Program-made: the position numbers and the translations under genes
From: Oscillospiraceae bacterium
GTDB taxonomy: Bacteria > Bacillota > Clostridia > Oscillospirales > Oscillospiraceae
Length of the DNA: 64,000 nt
NCBI GenBank assembly: GCA_910575815.1
Contig: CAJTFN010000001.1
Location: 186,001 to 250,000, forward strand
Reading direction: 5' to 3'
Notes under the pieces: model-generated
Databases searched by the model: none
Seen by the model: only the letters and a program-made list of their open reading frames with translations
What the model was told of the DNA's origin: nothing
Part shown: positions 50,712 through 59,295 of the stretch, piece after piece
How the letters are laid out: every line of letters begins with the position of its first letter
Numbering within the stretch: position 1 is the stretch's first letter

Positions 50712-51218
50712 ATGAGGGCCTTGCGTCCCATGACGAAAGAGGAACGGGAGTTTGCGGAGCAACACCACGATATGGTCATTGATTATCTCCGCTATAAACG
50801 TCTCCCAATGGATGATTTCTATGACATCGTGATCTTTGGCTACCTCTCCGCTGTGCAGCAGTATTTCCGTAATCCGCCCGTTGGCGTGGAGTTCAAGGCG
50901 ATGGCGTTCCGGGCTATGAAGGATTCCATTCTCCGGGATGGTGAATACCATGCCCGTGCCAAACGTTGCGGTATCACTGTGGGCCTGGACGATGCTGAGC
51001 TTACAGACCATAGACAGGATACCGAGCAGCAAATTGAGGGCAAGGCCCTCTTGGAGCAGGCGGCAAAGGTAGCCACGCCAAAGGAGGCGAAGATTATCGG
51101 CTTTCTGCTGGATGGCTTTGCGCTGCATGAAGCCGCACGGCTCTTGAAGATGCCGAGGGCTGCCGCTGAAAGCTGCATGGATAATTTCTGTTTCCGGGCC
51201 AGAGCTGCTATCGGCTGA
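50712..51218 (+). CDS. Element-encoded sigma-70-like factor
   Basis: ATG after GAAAGGAGTTG. 168 aa. Region 2 near residues 10-75 (REFAEQHHDMVIDYLRYKRL; DDFYDIVIFGYLSAVQQY, a sigma core-binding helix) and region 4 at 115-165 (LLEQAAKVATPKEAKIIGFLLDG, then ALHEAARLLKMPRAAAESCMD helix-turn-helix). Factors of this kind in conjugative elements and phages direct transcription of element genes. Terminator just upstream separates it from DUF3846. Confidence 0.82.
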   Translation: MRALRPMTKEEREFAEQHHDMVIDYLRYKRLPMDDFYDIVIFGYLSAVQQYFRNPPVGVEFKAMAFRAMKDSILRDGEYHARAKRCGITVGLDDAELTDHRQDTEQQIEGKALLEQAAKVATPKEAKIIGFLLDGFALHEAARLLKMPRAAAESCMDNFCFRARAAIG

Positions 51219-51232
51219 TGTTGGAGGTGTCT

Positions 51233-51463
51233 ATGAAAGAACTTTGGATTCGGCTGGGGGTAGTTATCAAGATCACCGAGGCCGAGGAACAGGCCATCTT
51301 TGGCGATGACGAGGAAAAAATGAGAGATGCCCTGCGGCTCATAATTGCCGAGGGCCGTTTCTGCCCGGACGAGGAAACCTACATTCCCAGCGAGGCCGTG
51401 CAGGAGTTCAACCGCACCTACGGTACGGCCTATGAGGAAGAAAATTGGTGCTGTGATTTGTAA
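51233..51463 (+). CDS. Small hypothetical protein, 76 aa
   Basis: ATG 51233 after TTGGAGGTGTC. Acidic alpha/beta protein (ELWIRLGVVIKITEAEEQAIFG; MRDALRLIIAEGRF; CPDEETYIPSEAV). Unknown. Fifteen bases behind the sigma gene. Confidence 0.7.
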   Translation: MKELWIRLGVVIKITEAEEQAIFGDDEEKMRDALRLIIAEGRFCPDEETYIPSEAVQEFNRTYGTAYEEENWCCDL

Positions 51464-51468
51464 CGCAT

Positions 51469-51510
51469 GGCTGGGGCCGGTGTTCATCGGCTCCAGTCAA
51501 TTACTATTTT
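51469..51510 (+). terminator. Terminator-like hairpin upstream of 51524
   Basis: GGCTGGGGCCG (51469-51479) pairs with CGGCTCCAGTC (51488-51498) with wobble pairs, then AATTACTATTTT. Fourth hairpin of this kind in the operon. Confidence 0.6.
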
Positions 51511-51523
51511 ATGGAGGCAGAAC

Positions 51524-51727
51524 ATGAAAGTCAAGGCATACATCCATAGTCTGAAAGACCATGAGCATGACCGCCATGTGCTGGGCGAGGCTGAGATCAT
51601 CCGGCAGATCGGGGACAATCGGTATCTGGCCGAGGTCAACGGCGTCCGTTGTACGGCGATTTTCAACTTCTTCACCGGGGCCTACTATGTCGATGATGTG
51701 TACGGCATCGTGAAGGAGGTGGGCTGA
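51524..51727 (+). CDS. Small hypothetical protein, 67 aa
   Basis: ATG 51524 after ATGGAGGCAG. Beta-rich (KVKAYIHSLKDHEHDRHVLG, RYLAEVNGVRCTAIFNFFTG, YYVDDVYGIV). Recurrent in element operons; role unknown. Two bases before the next gene. Confidence 0.7.
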   Translation: MKVKAYIHSLKDHEHDRHVLGEAEIIRQIGDNRYLAEVNGVRCTAIFNFFTGAYYVDDVYGIVKEVG

Positions 51728-51729
51728 GG

Positions 51730-52977
51730 ATGAAACCGTATATCTTCAATCTGGAAACGACCAAAATTGAGCTGCATTTTGAGAAATCCGAGTATGCCGC
51801 CCTGACCGCAGACCAGAAGGCCGATCTGAAAAGTGCGTTCCTCTGGAGTCGTACCGGGAGCTGTTGGGTGAGCAGGGCCAAGGAACCGAATCTGTGGTGG
51901 GCAAAACAGGTCGCTGCCAAGCTGGGCTTCACCGAGGAACAGCGGGAGGGTGAGCGGCTGTCCTTCTCCGAACAGGTGGAGCGTCAGGCAGAACGGGCCG
52001 AGAGACGGGCCGAGCGTTACGAGCAGTACGCAGAGAGCGCCGAACGCCGGGGCGCAGTCTTGCAGCAGCCCCTTAACCGGATGCGTGGCGATATTGCGTT
52101 CTTTACCCAGCCGATTATTGCTGGTCATGCTGGAAGTCAGGCATTTGCACGTCGGCGGGAAAAGATGTTTGCTCAGTATGAGAAAGGCTTTGAGGAATAT
52201 CGCAAGAGTGGCTACTTTCAGGATAGAGCGCGGACAGCCAGAGAGACCGCAGACGGAGCCAAGTACCGGGATGTTGCCTATCTTGATCGCCGTATCAAGG
52301 AGTGCAAGCGTGAGATCAAGGCCAGGAAGAAGAATATCATCCACTATGAGGAAACTCTAGCTGCCATCGAGAACGGCGAGAAGAAAAGGCGGATTGATGG
52401 TACTCCTATCACTGCTGAGACTGTCACGGGCTGGATGGAGCATGAATTTGAACTGATTGAGAAGGCCATGGATAAGCAGGGGTTTCTTGAAGCCTGTGTT
52501 GACCAGTGCGGCGGCATTCAGTTCAGCAAGGATAACATCAAGGCTGGCTTTCAGGTCCGGTTGAATGATGGATTTGATTCCGAGGTTGAAGTGATTGGAG
52601 CTGGGCCGCAGAATATCACCTACCGTATCCTGACCGGGGGTGCGAAGGGAATGGTTCTGACAGCCGCTTATGCGGAGATCGCCGAGATCGTCCAGGCTAC
52701 CGAGCAGACAGAGACACATCCCTTCACCGTTGGCGAGAGGTTTACAGCGGAGCAGTATATCCAAGAGGATGATTCCCGCAAATGGAGCCGTGTCCGCATT
52801 ACCTATGAGATCGTCAAGGCCAGCAGTAAGACAATCCAGTTGAAGCCCATTGACAGGGATGGGAATGTCATCACCCGTAAGCCCAGAAAGTCCTACAACG
52901 GTGATTGGTGTTTCAGCATTGACGATTCCTATACCAACACATTCCACAAGGCGGCGAAGGTAAGTGAGGCTGGTTAA
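51730..52977 (+). CDS. DUF3560 domain protein, 415 aa
   Basis: ATG 51730 after GAGGTGGGCTGAGG. Head domain with SGCWVSRAKEP-like strand (residues 1-60), then the DUF3560 region 75-220: Arg/Glu helix ERQAERAERRAERYEQYAESAE, the QPIIAGHAGSQAFARRREKMF motif (the usual G-x-P-I-x-x-G-H) and FQDRARTARETADG. C-terminal domain (270-415) has DNA-processing-like strands (GFQVRLNDGFDSEVEVIG) of the type found in large polyvalent element proteins. Function unknown. Confidence 0.87.
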   Translation: MKPYIFNLETTKIELHFEKSEYAALTADQKADLKSAFLWSRTGSCWVSRAKEPNLWWAKQVAAKLGFTEEQREGERLSFSEQVERQAERAERRAERYEQYAESAERRGAVLQQPLNRMRGDIAFFTQPIIAGHAGSQAFARRREKMFAQYEKGFEEYRKSGYFQDRARTARETADGAKYRDVAYLDRRIKECKREIKARKKNIIHYEETLAAIENGEKKRRIDGTPITAETVTGWMEHEFELIEKAMDKQGFLEACVDQCGGIQFSKDNIKAGFQVRLNDGFDSEVEVIGAGPQNITYRILTGGAKGMVLTAAYAEIAEIVQATEQTETHPFTVGERFTAEQYIQEDDSRKWSRVRITYEIVKASSKTIQLKPIDRDGNVITRKPRKSYNGDWCFSIDDSYTNTFHKAAKVSEAG

Positions 52978-52978
52978 G

Positions 52979-53296
52979 ATGGAGCATTATGTACCTTACG
53001 CCCGTTCAGATGTTGGCAGCAGTCAGGTGGAGTCCGTTGTTGAGTGGCTGGGGGTTCATGAGCTTTTGGCGAGGATGCGCCAGCTTCCACCAGAAAGCGA
53101 GTTTCCTATCCTGCTTGATTTCCTGGTGGAGTTTGCTGGTGCGCTTGAGCTGGCCGAACATCGGATGACCGAGACATTGGTAGAACAATCGGCCATCAGC
53201 TACAAGGCCCACGCCGAGGTCGTAAAGATGGTTAAGTGCCGGCTGACTGAGCTTTACAATGACGCAGCTATAAATTGTTCCAAAGACGAATGTTAA
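52979..53296 (+). CDS. Hypothetical helical protein, 105 aa
   Basis: ATG 52979, one base after the previous stop region, with only a weak ribosome site; GTG 52964 is an alternative. Helical: VESVVEWLGVHELLARMRQLP, LLDFLVEFAGALELAEHRMTE. Unknown. Confidence 0.65.
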   Translation: MEHYVPYARSDVGSSQVESVVEWLGVHELLARMRQLPPESEFPILLDFLVEFAGALELAEHRMTETLVEQSAISYKAHAEVVKMVKCRLTELYNDAAINCSKDEC

Positions 53297-53310
53297 GGAT
53301 GGTGAAGAAA

Positions 53311-53628
53311 ATGCAGAAAAAACAGTCAAAATCTGATGGTGCTAGTGCCCAGCGGAAAGAAAATATCACCATGGAAAATAAAAACAGCGTAACCTACAGC
53401 CCCTTCTACGGCTGCACCATCGTTGCCACGGGCAAGCTGGAGCACTTCACCCGTGACGGCATCAACAGCAAGATCGCCAGTCTCGGGGCCACCGCTGGCA
53501 GCTCTGTGACTCGCAAGACCAGCTACGTTATCTGCGGGGAGAAGCCCGGCAGCAAGCTCACCAAGGCCCGTGAGCTGGGCATCCCCGTTCTGACTGAGCA
53601 GGAGTTTCTTTCTATGATCCCCGCATAA
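53311..53628 (+). CDS. BRCT-domain protein
   Basis: ATG 53311 with AAGGATGGTGAAG upstream; ATG 53299 and ATG 53371 are possible. 105 aa: a polar tail of about 20 residues and one BRCT domain like that of bacterial DNA ligase LigA (CTIVATGKLEHFTRDGINSKI, LGATAGSSVTRKTSYVICGE, GSKLTKARELGIPVLTEQEF). BRCT domains bind proteins or nicked/phosphorylated DNA ends. Stand-alone BRCT genes occur in phages and mobile elements. Possibly helps DNA repair during transfer. Confidence 0.88.
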   Translation: MQKKQSKSDGASAQRKENITMENKNSVTYSPFYGCTIVATGKLEHFTRDGINSKIASLGATAGSSVTRKTSYVICGEKPGSKLTKARELGIPVLTEQEFLSMIPA

Positions 53629-53662
53629 ACTGTCCGATTGGAGCGAACGGAGGGTCGCTGAT

Positions 53663-53878
53663 ATGAGCATGGATGTTCTCTACGAAATCAACTTTCCAGA
53701 TGGTCGTTGCTGGACAACCACGGCACTTTATTCCCAGGCGGTGGACGCTGCCAAAGCGAAGTCAAAGAAAGACGGCGTACCGATGGAAGTTGCAAAGCAC
53801 AATTTGAGGACAGGAGAAGTCCACAGAGATACCTATTTCCCGGATGGAAGGGTTGAAAAAGATTGGAAAAAGAGGTGA
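53663..53878 (+). CDS. Small hypothetical protein, 71 aa
   Basis: ATG after CGGAGGGTCG. Beta-rich with a paired motif (YEINFPDGRCWTTTALY and DTYFPDGRVEKDW). The repeated F-P-D-G-R suggests two related hairpins. Four bases before the DUF262 gene. Confidence 0.68.
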   Translation: MSMDVLYEINFPDGRCWTTTALYSQAVDAAKAKSKKDGVPMEVAKHNLRTGEVHRDTYFPDGRVEKDWKKR

Positions 53879-53882
53879 TAAT

Positions 53883-54977
53883 ATGCAGCGATTCAATATC
53901 AACTGGACGGCAAAAGCCCTGGTGAATCAGATGGAGAAGGGCAAAGTCAATTACGACAACGCCGTACAGCGCAATCTTGTGTGGGACACAGAGAAAAAAT
54001 CCCTTTTGATCCACAGTATGATCTACGGCTATGCGATCCCCGCCATGTACTTTACCCGTGACGAAAACGGAGTTTATGACAGCCTGGACGGAAAGCAGCG
54101 GTCCAATGCCATCAGCGAATATCTCCATGATGAATTTGCGCTGACTCCCGACACCCCCACTGTTGTAGATGACAACGGGTGCGTGGAAGATGTAAGTGGA
54201 TTGTACTTTTCGCAGTTGCCCGAATGGGCGAGGGACCGGATCAAAGATTACAACCTCACGATCTACTATTATGAGGGAATGACTGAAACGGAAATCAGAG
54301 AGTTCTTCCGCAGGCTGAATAACGGCAAGCCTTTGAGTGCTATTGAGCTGACCCGTGCCAATGTCCCCAGCCTGACGATCTTCCAGCAGCTCGCCAAGCA
54401 CAAGGCGATTCAGTTCGTAGTATCGGAGGCTGGCCGGAAACGGTTCACGGACGAGATGATTGCCATGCAGCTTTACCAGCTAATCACAGAGGAATCCCCT
54501 GACTTCTCCACCAAACCCTTCCGGGAGTGGGCCAGCAAAGCCGAGGTTGACGGTGAAATTCTGGACACGATCAGCTCTGGGCTGGACGCCTATGTGGTGT
54601 TCGTAAGGAGCCTGATTGATGTCAACAACAAAGTCCTCCGCACCGTCAAGGGCAGGACACACTTCATCAGTTGCGCCTATTACTGCTGTCTGGCGGTCGA
54701 AAATGGCGTGAGCCAGGACGAAATAAACCGCATCCTGACCGAGTTCTTCGGTGGGCACCCTTCTATATCGCCGGAGTACAATCACACGGTATCTGCTGGC
54801 AGCGCAAAGCCTACTTCGGTGCAGACACGGCGGGATGTTATGCGGTCTTTGCTCCCAGCAACAGACGAGACGGAAGGGCCTGACCCGAAAGGCGTTGATG
54901 ATATGAACAATTCAGAACAATTCGAGGAGGAAGATCATGCGGTGTATGGCTCCGCTTTCCCGGAGCAGACCGCATAA
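53883..54977 (+). CDS. DUF262 (GmrSD N-terminal-like, ParB-fold) protein
   Basis: ATG 53883 after AAGAGGTGATAAT. 364 aa. DUF262 features: NAVQRNLVWDTEKKSLLIHS near residue 27, the ParB-like DSLDGKQRSNAISEYL at 67, and EIREFFRRLNNGKPLSAIELTRA at 140. DUF262 proteins often carry a C-terminal HNH nuclease (DUF1524) and act in restriction of modified DNA; none is visible here, the C-terminus being an acidic tail. So it may be a partner or regulator rather than a nuclease. Last gene of the first operon half. Confidence 0.88.
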   Translation: MQRFNINWTAKALVNQMEKGKVNYDNAVQRNLVWDTEKKSLLIHSMIYGYAIPAMYFTRDENGVYDSLDGKQRSNAISEYLHDEFALTPDTPTVVDDNGCVEDVSGLYFSQLPEWARDRIKDYNLTIYYYEGMTETEIREFFRRLNNGKPLSAIELTRANVPSLTIFQQLAKHKAIQFVVSEAGRKRFTDEMIAMQLYQLITEESPDFSTKPFREWASKAEVDGEILDTISSGLDAYVVFVRSLIDVNNKVLRTVKGRTHFISCAYYCCLAVENGVSQDEINRILTEFFGGHPSISPEYNHTVSAGSAKPTSVQTRRDVMRSLLPATDETEGPDPKGVDDMNNSEQFEEEDHAVYGSAFPEQTA

Positions 54978-54991
54978 TTGCTGTTGGAACA

Positions 54992-55024
54992 GATATTGCC
55001 CCCGGTAAATCCGGGGGCAATATC
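54992..55024. terminator. Strong bidirectional terminator
   Basis: GATATTGCCCCCGG (54992-55005) pairs perfectly with CCGGGGGCAATATC (55011-55024), loop TAAAT, followed by TTATT on plus; it lies between the DUF262 gene and the convergent surface protein. Confidence 0.9.
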
Positions 55025-57874
55025 TTATTCGTTATTCCATCGGAAAACTTCTTGTATCAAATTGACCATTTCGCCAGTTGTTACGATTCTTCCTGGATCA
55101 AATATTTCTGTGTATTCTAACCATCCAAGGGTAAAGGCTTTGTTTACAGAGTCCTTCGCCCAATGCTCCCCTGTATAGTATTCTGTAAGCGGTTCATCCT
55201 CAGTAAACCGGGCGAACACTGTGAGCAATTCACCCCATGTCAATGTGCGATCCGGGCAGAATAGATCATCTCCGCACCCGACCATGATCCCGGCATTTTG
55301 CAGAGTGCCAACTGCCGCTTCGTACCATGCTCCAGATTCCACATCACGAAAGGGGGATTGGGTTACTCCGTGAATTTTCAAGCTCTCGGTATCCATCATG
55401 AAATAGACAAGCTGGGCCAAGTCTGCCCGTGTGACGGTTCCTGCACCGTTATCCCTGCCAGTTTTATATCCTCCCCAAAACGAATCATTGGGAGCAATAA
55501 GCGTGGTTTTTCCGTTAGTCAGTGCGGGTATCTGAACTTCTATTCGGAATGGCAGCGAAGTAGTGGTAGGTTGGGTATTGCCACCGTTCGGACGATATGA
55601 GGTAGATGGTGTTCCGGGGACATATGTTGAATCTGGCCCGGATTGTGGAATCAGTTCAAAAACAGCAACTAACGTCCGATCTGTTTCTGCTGCGAAAGAA
55701 TATCGGGCCTCTGTGCTGACCTGTACGCCGTTTTCCTCCCAACATTGGAAGCGATAGCCGTTATCAGGTACAGCGTTTACGGTAACAGCTTCCCCCTCTT
55801 TATAACTGCCGCTACCTTCTGCTACTCCTCCTTGCGTGGAGCTTACTTGAACTGTATAGGTAGGCTTGGGAATCGGTGTGAATTTAGCAACAAGTGTTCG
55901 GTCACGATCCGCTGTGAACGTAAAAGTTTCATCAGTGCTGACTTGCTCACCATTTTCTTCCCAATATAGAAAGCGGTAGTCATTATCAGGTGTTGCGTTC
56001 ACAGTTATAAGTTCCCCTTCCTCATAACTGCCGCTACCTTCTACTGTCCCGCCTTGTGCGGAGCTAACATGAACAGTATAAGTTGGCTTGGAAATTGGCA
56101 TAAAGATAGCAACAATCGTTCGGTCATGATCTGCGATAAACGTATAATTTTCATCGGTGCTGATTTGTTCATCATTTTCTGTCCATGCGATGAAACGATA
56201 CCCGTTTTCGGGTGTGGCGGTAAGCGTTACGGAACTTCCTTGCTCATATTCACCCCCACCGCTGGCGGTCCCTCCTTCGGCGGTAGATACGTTGATGGTA
56301 TAGGTAGGCTTGGGAGTAGGCCCGGGGGCAGGCTCGGAGATGGGTTCAAAAATTGCTGTCAGCGTTCGGTCGTTGGTCACTGTAAATGTTAAGCTGGCCT
56401 CTGTGTTGATCTGTGTGCCGGCTTCTGTCCACTCCAGGAAACGGAAGCCCTCATTGGCAACGGCAGTAACCGTTGCGATGACACCTTCCTCATATTGCCC
56501 GCTGCCGCTGACTGTGCCTCCCTCCGTGGGGCTGACACTGATGCTAATAGAGTAGGTTGTTGCTGGCGCTTCTTGAACAGTTACAAGGCATGATGCGGAC
56601 GCTCCGCCAACCGTTGCCGTAGCAGTAATTGAGGCTGTTCCTGCTGAGTGCGCAATTATAAGCCCGCTCTCGGTAACGCTAGCAACAGATGGATCACTGC
56701 TTGTCCATTGAACGCTGCTGTTTGTGCCTTCTGGGTGGAGCGTAGCCGTCAATGTGTCTGTTTCTCCAACGTCAAGAGTCAGCTCTGTTTTATCCAGAGT
56801 TATAGAAATAGGTTCTGGCGAGGGGGAAGGTTCATTGTCTGCAAAAGTCATGAAGAAAATCATATTTGCATGGTAGGGATCTGACCCATAAGGCCCATCA
56901 AAGCGGCTATCCACAGTCCACCTGTTAGGAATCATCCCATCATATTTATACAGCCATACCAAGTTGGCGTAATCATCCATCAGAGACAAACAACTACGGT
57001 AGTTCTTTGCAATATCATCCGCAACACCGTTGGCTGTGTTGCCGTAAATCTTACATCCAGAGATACTTAGTCCTCCTTCGTCAATATAGACACCACCGCC
57101 TAATTCTCCTGCCACATTTCCAGAAATGGTGCATCCAGTCAAGAAAGATTCTTCCGTAGTGCTTATATAAACTGGACCTCTGCGATTAGCGCATCCGCCT
57201 GTAAACGTGCAATTCTCAATGGTAGCTTTGCGACCGCCAGCATATAAATGCGCACCATAAAGTCCCGTATTATCGGCAAAATGACAGCCTGAAATAGAAG
57301 TATCGCCCGTTCCTGTCGATAATGCGGAATTGCCAACGCAGTTGATAAAGTTGCAGTTCTCAATAGTTTGCATAGAGCTGTCGATTTCCAGAATTGAAAA
57401 CATTGATTGAATCCCCGCACCATCAAACGTAATGTTTTGAACTTTGATATTTTCCTCCCTGTCGCTCCAAAGATAGATATGAGCCTCAGAGGAAGCGCGC
57501 CGAAGTGTTACCGGACAATCAGCACGACCGAGTACCAATTCAAGCGGTGTCTGTAAGTAACCATCAAATTCAATCACATCGTTTTCGTTGGCATGAGCAA
57601 TAGCGTCAACCAATTCTTCGATGGTTGATACGGGGCCAGAGGTCGGTGCTGCTGCTGGTTCGGATGCGCCATCTTCATCAGTGGGATTTTCAAGCAAATC
57701 GGGTGCCGAAATGCAAACTTCCGCATCGGGTGTGCTTTCGCTCACCGCTGTTTCCACAGCAAAGGCGGGAAGGGTCAAAAGCATCACCATGACCGCAACA
57801 AATAAAGCGGTCAAAAGGTGATTTCTGTGGGGATGCCTGTTCTGCGATCCTCGCTTGCAACTTGTGGTGTTCAT
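55025..57874 (-). CDS. Secreted SLH surface protein with beta-helix, Ig-like and InlB-type repeats
   Basis: ATG 57874 on minus with AGGAGGTACAACG upstream. 949 aa. Signal peptide at about 17-40 (LLTALFVAVMVMLLTLPAFA), linker, right-handed beta-helix (about 85-300, repeats with N-x-T and G-x-x-I-x-x-C turns), Big2-type Ig-like domain (355-432, ISITLDKTELTLDVGETDTL), four InlB B-repeat-like units of about 70 residues (440, 525, 597, 668; each GGTxxGSGxYEEG ... GYRFxxWEENGEQ ... DRTLVAxF), a Ser/Thr/Pro linker and SLH-type domains (800-949, TRADLAQLVYFMM, FRDVESGAWYEAAVGTLQNAG). It is predicted to be anchored on the cell wall. It faces the operon and looks like element cargo, perhaps for adhesion. 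Confidence 0.88.
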   Translation of the reverse strand: MNTTSCKRGSQNRHPHRNHLLTALFVAVMVMLLTLPAFAVETAVSESTPDAEVCISAPDLLENPTDEDGASEPAAAPTSGPVSTIEELVDAIAHANENDVIEFDGYLQTPLELVLGRADCPVTLRRASSEAHIYLWSDREENIKVQNITFDGAGIQSMFSILEIDSSMQTIENCNFINCVGNSALSTGTGDTSISGCHFADNTGLYGAHLYAGGRKATIENCTFTGGCANRRGPVYISTTEESFLTGCTISGNVAGELGGGVYIDEGGLSISGCKIYGNTANGVADDIAKNYRSCLSLMDDYANLVWLYKYDGMIPNRWTVDSRFDGPYGSDPYHANMIFFMTFADNEPSPSPEPISITLDKTELTLDVGETDTLTATLHPEGTNSSVQWTSSDPSVASVTESGLIIAHSAGTASITATATVGGASASCLVTVQEAPATTYSISISVSPTEGGTVSGSGQYEEGVIATVTAVANEGFRFLEWTEAGTQINTEASLTFTVTNDRTLTAIFEPISEPAPGPTPKPTYTINVSTAEGGTASGGGEYEQGSSVTLTATPENGYRFIAWTENDEQISTDENYTFIADHDRTIVAIFMPISKPTYTVHVSSAQGGTVEGSGSYEEGELITVNATPDNDYRFLYWEENGEQVSTDETFTFTADRDRTLVAKFTPIPKPTYTVQVSSTQGGVAEGSGSYKEGEAVTVNAVPDNGYRFQCWEENGVQVSTEARYSFAAETDRTLVAVFELIPQSGPDSTYVPGTPSTSYRPNGGNTQPTTTSLPFRIEVQIPALTNGKTTLIAPNDSFWGGYKTGRDNGAGTVTRADLAQLVYFMMDTESLKIHGVTQSPFRDVESGAWYEAAVGTLQNAGIMVGCGDDLFCPDRTLTWGELLTVFARFTEDEPLTEYYTGEHWAKDSVNKAFTLGWLEYTEIFDPGRIVTTGEMVNLIQEVFRWNNE
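55650..56560 (-). repeat. Four tandem coding repeats in the surface protein
   Basis: Units of about 213 bases encode the InlB-like repeats; units two to four are the most alike. Such repeats change copy number easily by recombination. Confidence 0.75.
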
Positions 57875-58017
57875 CGTTGTACCTCCTGTGTTGTTTCACC
57901 CGTGGTTTACGGGCAAGTATTAGATTTCACATTATGATAGAATATCACAGCAAAATACATCTACACAGAGGGGTTATAGGGTATTTTTACAGAAATTACA
58001 GAAAGGATGTCGAAACT

Positions 58018-58377
58018 ATGAGTCATGAGTGGGGAAACTACCCCGAGAACTTCACCCCGAAGATGTACTGGGGTGCCAGGGCTATCCTTGAACGGGATAG
58101 TGTCGGTCCCGGGAAGGCATTGTACCTTCTGCCGGATCGCCAGAGCTTTGAGAGGCTGGATGGGAGTCAGAGGGACCAGGATGCTTTCTTTGCCTGGATC
58201 AACACAAAGGCCCTGCCCGAGCTGAGACGCCTTGCCAGAGAAAACCGCTTTTATGGGTGGAGCGATTTGGCAACGATCCAGTCCGAGGACGGAGCCTTTA
58301 TGTGTCAGGCCACGCCGAAGGGCAGCTATGGAGAATATCTCTACATCGGCTGCTGGGAGGTAAATGCGGAGAAATGA
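58018..58377 (+). CDS. Hypothetical element protein, 119 aa
   Basis: ATG 58018 after AAAGGATG; the frame is open upstream without a ribosome site. Soluble protein (HEWGNYPENFTPKMYWGARAI; DAFFAWINTKALPELRRLA; YLYIGCWEV). Restarts the plus-strand operon after the surface protein. Ends by overlap with the next gene. Confidence 0.7.
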   Translation: MSHEWGNYPENFTPKMYWGARAILERDSVGPGKALYLLPDRQSFERLDGSQRDQDAFFAWINTKALPELRRLARENRFYGWSDLATIQSEDGAFMCQATPKGSYGEYLYIGCWEVNAEK

Positions 58378-58835
58378 AATACTACAGTACACAGCGTCCC
58401 GTTGCTCCGGGTACGTTTCCAAAACCGGATGGCAACAGGGTTATCGAAATCGTGAACTTTGATAAGCGGCAGTATTGTAGGGAGGCTGGCCGTGACTGCT
58501 GGGGCTACATTGAATATGAACACCCCCTGAGTGAGAAACAGGCTGCGGACTACGAACTTGTCCGGGAACAGCTTCTGGATTTCACACAGCGGTACATGGT
58601 GGGTGCGGGGACATCGGTTCTCCGCACCTTGGCTACGGCTGCGGAACTCAACGAGTGGTTCGATGCGCAAGTTGTAGAGGATCGTCACTTCTGCCGTCTC
58701 TATGACCGGGTAAGGATGGTGCATATCCTCGGATGCCGTTATATGTGGCTAAAGCCAGAGGAACGGTGGACAGACGATCCGCAGGACAGTTTCCCCAGTC
58801 CATCGCTGCTTTCCAGAGAAGAACCGTGGAACTGA
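58374..58835 (+). CDS. Hypothetical protein with LPD28-like start, 153 aa
   Basis: ATG 58374 overlaps the previous stop (ATGA) with GCGGAG upstream. Begins KYYSTQRPVAPGTFPKPDGN, then IEIVNFDKRQYCREAGRDCWGYIEYE, which resembles a small domain found in large polyvalent proteins of phages and conjugative elements (LPD28 type; my identification is by memory of the pattern). Helical end. Function unknown. Confidence 0.7.
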   Translation: MKYYSTQRPVAPGTFPKPDGNRVIEIVNFDKRQYCREAGRDCWGYIEYEHPLSEKQAADYELVREQLLDFTQRYMVGAGTSVLRTLATAAELNEWFDAQVVEDRHFCRLYDRVRMVHILGCRYMWLKPEERWTDDPQDSFPSPSLLSREEPWN

Positions 58836-58852
58836 ATAGGGGGAGTGTAGGT

Positions 58853-59293
58853 ATGGTTGAGTTTATCGAGAAGGAGCGGTACTACGACGATTCGACTTTT
58901 ACGGGCCAATGTTGGATGTACCCCACGTTCATGGTGAAAGACGGTATTGAGTATTTCATGTGGAACCGCCGGGAACCGGATGATAGCTGGAAGCTGAAAG
59001 AACGGGAGAGTCAGAAAGCGGAGTTGCTTGCCAATGATGGGGCGTATTTCCATTTTCACGGCATCTACGCAGACCCGTTTGAGATGCTGGCCGAGATGGA
59101 GCACCGGGGACACACGTTCACAGAGCCGGATAATCTCTTTGTCGATTGCCGTGAAAGAGGTGGTTTTGTGGACTTTCACGGGAACCGAAACGAGGTGTCG
59201 GCGGCTTTCCATTACCGAATCTATGATAAGGCTCTGATAGAGAGAATCCGCACGGCTGTTGCACCAATCGTCGAAAGGAGCAGAAAGAAATAA
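58853..59293 (+). CDS. Hypothetical element protein, 146 aa
   Basis: ATG 58853 after GGGGGAGTGTAGG. Starts EFIEKERYYDDSTFTGQCWMYP; beta strands follow, with HGIYADPFEMLAEMEHRGHTF and FVDFHGNRNEVSAAFHYRIYD. No signal. Unknown role; in tight order with 58374 and 59296. Confidence 0.7.
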   Translation: MVEFIEKERYYDDSTFTGQCWMYPTFMVKDGIEYFMWNRREPDDSWKLKERESQKAELLANDGAYFHFHGIYADPFEMLAEMEHRGHTFTEPDNLFVDCRERGGFVDFHGNRNEVSAAFHYRIYDKALIERIRTAVAPIVERSRKK

Positions 59294-59295
59294 AC

